NCBI RefSeq assembly: GCF_050859025.1
Contig: NZ_CP138200.1
Location: 3,410,001-3,474,000, forward strand
Direction: 5' to 3'
Length of the DNA: 64,000 bases
DNA from: Wukongibacter sp050859025
GTDB lineage: Bacteria; Bacillota; Clostridia; Peptostreptococcales; Caminicellaceae
A program made the translations under genes and the position numbers. Positions 61,407 to 64,000 of the stretch are shown piece by piece. The notes below the pieces were generated by a model. The model saw nothing but the letters and a program-made list of their open reading frames with translations, did not search any database and was not told the origin of the DNA. The first letter of the stretch is position 1. Each line of letters begins with the position of its first letter.

Positions 61407-62675
61407 CTACTTTCCAGTTCTATTGTCCCAGTGTGAATATACTCCTGTTTTGTAGTTTCCTTTAGGTCTACTGTCTAGGTGTATGAATGTATCATAGAAT
61501 CCTACTCCTCCGCCTAATCCAACTCCTTTGCAAAGCTCTAACCATTTGTTTTTAATGTTGCTCAAGAACTCATTTTGCCTATCTTTAGAAAAACCATAAA
61601 ACTCTTGAGGTAAAGCTATATCCGAAGCTATACCCTGCATATGGAATGAATTAGTGGCCCCACCAATTTTTTTATTGTACTCAGGAGTTCTATAACCACT
61701 ATTAACGTTTATTGCCCTGTTATACCATACCCTAAGTATTTGGAGTCTCTGGATGTGATCTATTACTGCTGCATTAATAAGCACTTCCCCATTAGCTCTA
61801 CACTTAAATTCACTAATATTAAAATTCTCTGTAATCTGCCCGTCAAATACTTGAATATCCAACATGGTCCTCACTCCATTCTCAATATTTTCTTGCTTTT
61901 CACTTTCTGTTTCCTCAACATATTTGGTTATGTATTTATTTACATCTATTTCACCCGGTTCTGGTAAAATTATAATACCATTACCGAATTCGTCTGGACT
62001 CCCTAAATATTTTGTATGATCTATCAAGAAATTGTACATTTCATCTAGATCTAATCTTCTTCCTGCTTTCTCTATGAAAAATTGTTGAACTTTAGGAATA
62101 ATAACAAACGCTACAAAAGGACTTGAAAAGCTAGTTCCATTGACTTGTACTTTATTCCCTTTGTACTCAATGAACCAATTACCAAACATAGTAAAGTCAA
62201 TACCTTCACCGACAGAAGATGTTCTATATCTTTTAACTTCTTTTCCTTTATAAAGAAATGAATTAGCAATAGTCAAGGTATCAAAAGATTTTGCATAACC
62301 ATCAACCCCATATCTATCAGCACTATTCCCTGCAGAAGTAACCACAATTACATTGGCAGCATAAAGCTCTTCGAATAATTTTTCTACTTGCTCGTTATAA
62401 AAACCACCTACGGATAAGTTTAAAACATTTATATTTTGCTTGATATAATCTAAGTTATCTATGAAGCTACCTTGAAGTTTACCGTTTTCCATTCTTAATC
62501 CGCAATTCAGCAATTCAGTTTTGATTCCGGTATTAAATGTAGTTCCAACTGCTAATACTTTTTCAGCATGTTTATTTTGGCCCTCACCTTCGGCACATCT
62601 AATGCCATGCCCTTGATACTTTTCCCATTTATCAAGTCCAAGGAATTTAAGTTCAGCTTCATTTTCTTTATACAT
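61407..62675 (-). CDS. Endolysin-like fusion: subtilisin-type domain plus M15 peptidase
   Basis: A 422-aa protein with no signal peptide. Residues ~15-215 form an S8 (subtilase) fold: H36 in NKHAEKV, oxyanion N117 in VTSAGNS, and nucleophile S182 in NGTSFSSP. The usual Asp of the DTG motif is absent; GIRCAEGEG puts glutamates there. Residues ~275-422 are an M15_3 (VanY-like) peptidase with SGYRTPEYN, the zinc ligands in NSFHMQGIASDI and FIHLDSR. With an XhlA-like and a holin gene downstream, it probably cuts peptidoglycan crosslinks during phage lysis. The protease half may process itself, phage protein or host protein. The ATG at 62675 follows AGGTGAACGT. Confidence 0.88.
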   Translation of the reverse strand: MYKENEAELKFLGLDKWEKYQGHGIRCAEGEGQNKHAEKVLAVGTTFNTGIKTELLNCGLRMENGKLQGSFIDNLDYIKQNINVLNLSVGGFYNEQVEKLFEELYAANVIVVTSAGNSADRYGVDGYAKSFDTLTIANSFLYKGKEVKRYRTSSVGEGIDFTMFGNWFIEYKGNKVQVNGTSFSSPFVAFVIIPKVQQFFIEKAGRRLDLDEMYNFLIDHTKYLGSPDEFGNGIIILPEPGEIDVNKYITKYVEETESEKQENIENGVRTMLDIQVFDGQITENFNISEFKCRANGEVLINAAVIDHIQRLQILRVWYNRAINVNSGYRTPEYNKKIGGATNSFHMQGIASDIALPQEFYGFSKDRQNEFLSNIKNKWLELCKGVGLGGGVGFYDTFIHLDSRPKGNYKTGVYSHWDNRTGK

Positions 62676-62766
62676 ACGTTCACCTCACTTTATATATTAA
62701 AATAACACTCTTCTAAGTGCTTCTGCTCTACGCTAACTTTTGTTTTAGCATACTTCACCTTCTCTC

Positions 62767-62793
62767 AAAAAAATAACACCCTTTCAGGTGTAA
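62767..62793 (-). terminator. Terminator after the 47-aa gene
   Basis: On the minus strand ACACC-TGAAAG-GGTGT is followed by TATTTTTTTG. Confidence 0.75.
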
Positions 62794-62799
62794 TGTGAT

Positions 62800-62943
62800 T
62801 TAAACATTTTTCTCTATTATTTCTCCAATTTTATCTAGACCAATCAAGAATTTCTTCTCTACTTCGGTCAAGTTTTCTCTATCGGTTAATTCCTTGCCAA
62901 GATTGAAACAACATTTTAAAAAATCATTTATTTCTTTATCCAT
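62800..62943 (-). CDS. Small acidic helical protein
   Basis: A 47-aa protein: MDKEINDFLKCCFNLGKELT then EVEKKFLIGLDKIGEII. TGGAGGAAATTGA precedes the ATG at 62943, and a terminator lies at the stop. It is probably a single amphipathic helix pair. The role is unknown. It is divergent from the Abi-alpha gene and 125 bp upstream of the endolysin gene. Confidence 0.65.
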   Translation of the reverse strand: MDKEINDFLKCCFNLGKELTDRENLTEVEKKFLIGLDKIGEIIEKNV

Positions 62944-63054
62944 TCAATTTCCTCCATTATTAATTGGTTGTAGGTCCTATGTCGAAATTTGTGTAAAGGA
63001 TATTTATTATTTTTTCTCGAATAACAGTTTATAATGTTGAAAGGATGTGAGATT

Positions 63055-63900
63055 ATGTCAAATTCGTTTGATACTAAAGAATTAATTTTTGAAGCTGCTA
63101 AAACTGTGGCAAAAGAAGGATATGATGATGCTTTAAAACCTTTTGCTAAAGAATTAGGTAAAACTTTAGATACAGCTGGTAAAACTGTGAATGCACTTCT
63201 TTTCCCACTAAGAAATATGGTTTATAAAGTTAGTCTAATTGAAGAAAAACTAGAAAAAGATTTAGAAGAAAAATTAATTAATGTTCCTGCTGAAAAGCGC
63301 ATTACTCCACCTCCATATATTGCTGTTCCAGCTCTTGAAGCAATGAGATATACTTTTGGTAATATAGAATTAAGAAATTTATTCACAAATTTACTTGCTT
63401 CATCTATGAATACCGATACAGTAGCATATGTTCACCCTTCATTTATTGAAATCGTTAAGCAATTAAGTCCTTTAGACGCAAAAATATTCAAAGAATTTGA
63501 ACCTACTTCTCAATCTAAAAAATCTCATCCCATATGTAAACTTAAATTTGAAGAGCAAACAAAGACCGAAAACTTAGGGCTAATTAAAGTTGGTGAAAGT
63601 TTTACAGTTTATAGTCATCTAGTTAATTTAAAAAATATTTCTGCTAGCCCTGACTTTGTAAGTTCTTGCCTTCAAAATTTAGAAAGATTAGGTCTCATAG
63701 AAATCAGTTATACCCATTATTCCTCTAACAGTGATGATTACAAGGCATTTGATACCCATCCTGTTTTTGAAGAAGCTAGAGAAGTTTATAAGCCATATAA
63801 GGAACAAGAAAGATATAAAAATCATGAATTAAGACTTGAAAAAGGTTTAATTCATATCACTTCATTTGGTCGTATGTTTGCATCAACATGTATAGAATAA
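63055..63900 (+). CDS. Abi-alpha (DUF4393) family protein
   Basis: A 281-aa protein of the family named for abortive infection alpha. Pattern: a helical N-terminus (KELIFEAAKTVAKEGYDDAL), KTLDTAGKTVNALLFPLRNM, then PPPYIAVPALEAMRYTFGNI and ELRNLFTNLLASSMN, all strongly conserved in DUF4393. The C-terminal half varies (SFVSSCLQNLERLGLIEI-like winged-helix region). Proteins of this family occur on prophages and mobile DNA and are thought to block superinfection. The ATG at 63055 follows GAAAGGATGTGAGATT; an ATG seven codons earlier lacks a site. It is monocistronic and divergent. Confidence 0.87.
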   Translation: MSNSFDTKELIFEAAKTVAKEGYDDALKPFAKELGKTLDTAGKTVNALLFPLRNMVYKVSLIEEKLEKDLEEKLINVPAEKRITPPPYIAVPALEAMRYTFGNIELRNLFTNLLASSMNTDTVAYVHPSFIEIVKQLSPLDAKIFKEFEPTSQSKKSHPICKLKFEEQTKTENLGLIKVGESFTVYSHLVNLKNISASPDFVSSCLQNLERLGLIEISYTHYSSNSDDYKAFDTHPVFEEAREVYKPYKEQERYKNHELRLEKGLIHITSFGRMFASTCIE

Positions 63901-63914
63901 CCTTTATAGTAAAG

Positions 63915-64000
63915 CTATTTATTTTTCTTTATTACATTTGATACTGCTGTTAAAACATTTTCTTGAAACTGCTCAAAGGATTTATATATGTTAGGCATAA
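63915..64000 (-). CDS. C-terminal end of a gene running off the right edge
   Basis: The frame MPNIYKSFEQFQENVLTAVS ends with NVIKKNK and a stop at 63915. The frame may extend beyond the window. It is convergent with the Abi-alpha gene. Too little is visible for a function. Confidence 0.35.
   Translation of the reverse strand, partial: MPNIYKSFEQFQENVLTAVSNVIKKNK

Overview
The window comes from an AT-rich, endospore-forming Clostridia-type Firmicute. The evidence is a complete spoIIIA sporulation operon, strong AGGAGG-type ribosome binding sites, sigK fragments, and a gene order (ispA-xseB-xseA-nusB-Asp23-spoIIIAH..AA-efp-M24 peptidase) typical of Clostridia. I cannot name the genus. No rRNA, tRNA or CRISPR array is visible.

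Layout. 1-12.1 kb: core chromosome, all on the minus strand: isoprenoid synthesis, exonuclease VII, NusB, an Asp23 protein, the eight-gene spoIIIA operon for the mother-cell/forespore channel, a zinc-ribbon protein, EF-P and an M24 peptidase. 12.1-15 kb: small genes, including a ComFB protein, a Cys-patterned small protein and two paralogous 55-residue hydrophobic proteins. 15.6-22.8 kb: a compact biosynthetic locus, a two-module NRPS (C-A-PCP-C-A-PCP) translationally coupled to a stand-alone thioesterase with cysteine in place of the nucleophilic serine. 23.1-40.1 kb: a 13.7-kb island between two 764-bp direct repeats. It carries Fic, an SDR plus Crp pair, an AAA ATPase, a PD-(D/E)XK protein, a pentapeptide-repeat/ion-channel fusion, three tandem large serine recombinases (one frameshifted) and a helicase fragment. 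The right-hand repeat is split by a complete IS3/IS150-type element.

40.3-51.9 kb: an 11.5-kb segment that splits sigK in the manner of a skin element. The sigK C-terminal half lies at 40028-40318 and a middle fragment at 51851-51954. They meet at a shared GGGAATGA, and joining them restores an in-frame sigma-K sequence. A large serine recombinase (50233-51765) sits just inside the right end and points at it, as spoIVCA does in B. subtilis. The segment also carries ordinary chromosomal genes, including prfC, an MFS transporter, a glycosyl hydrolase and an AbrB-type regulator. The first ~90 residues of sigK are not in the window.

52-64 kb: accessory, probably prophage-derived DNA. It holds a tyrosine recombinase, a ribbon-helix-helix protein, an orphan Spo0B-like kinase, a lipoprotein nuclease, several small membrane-protein operons that could be defence or moron cargo, a holin/XhlA/endolysin cassette whose endolysin fuses a subtilisin-like domain to an M15 peptidase, and an Abi-alpha protein. 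A ~105-bp imperfect palindrome occurs five times in intergenic regions, both in the core and inside the sigK-splitting segment.
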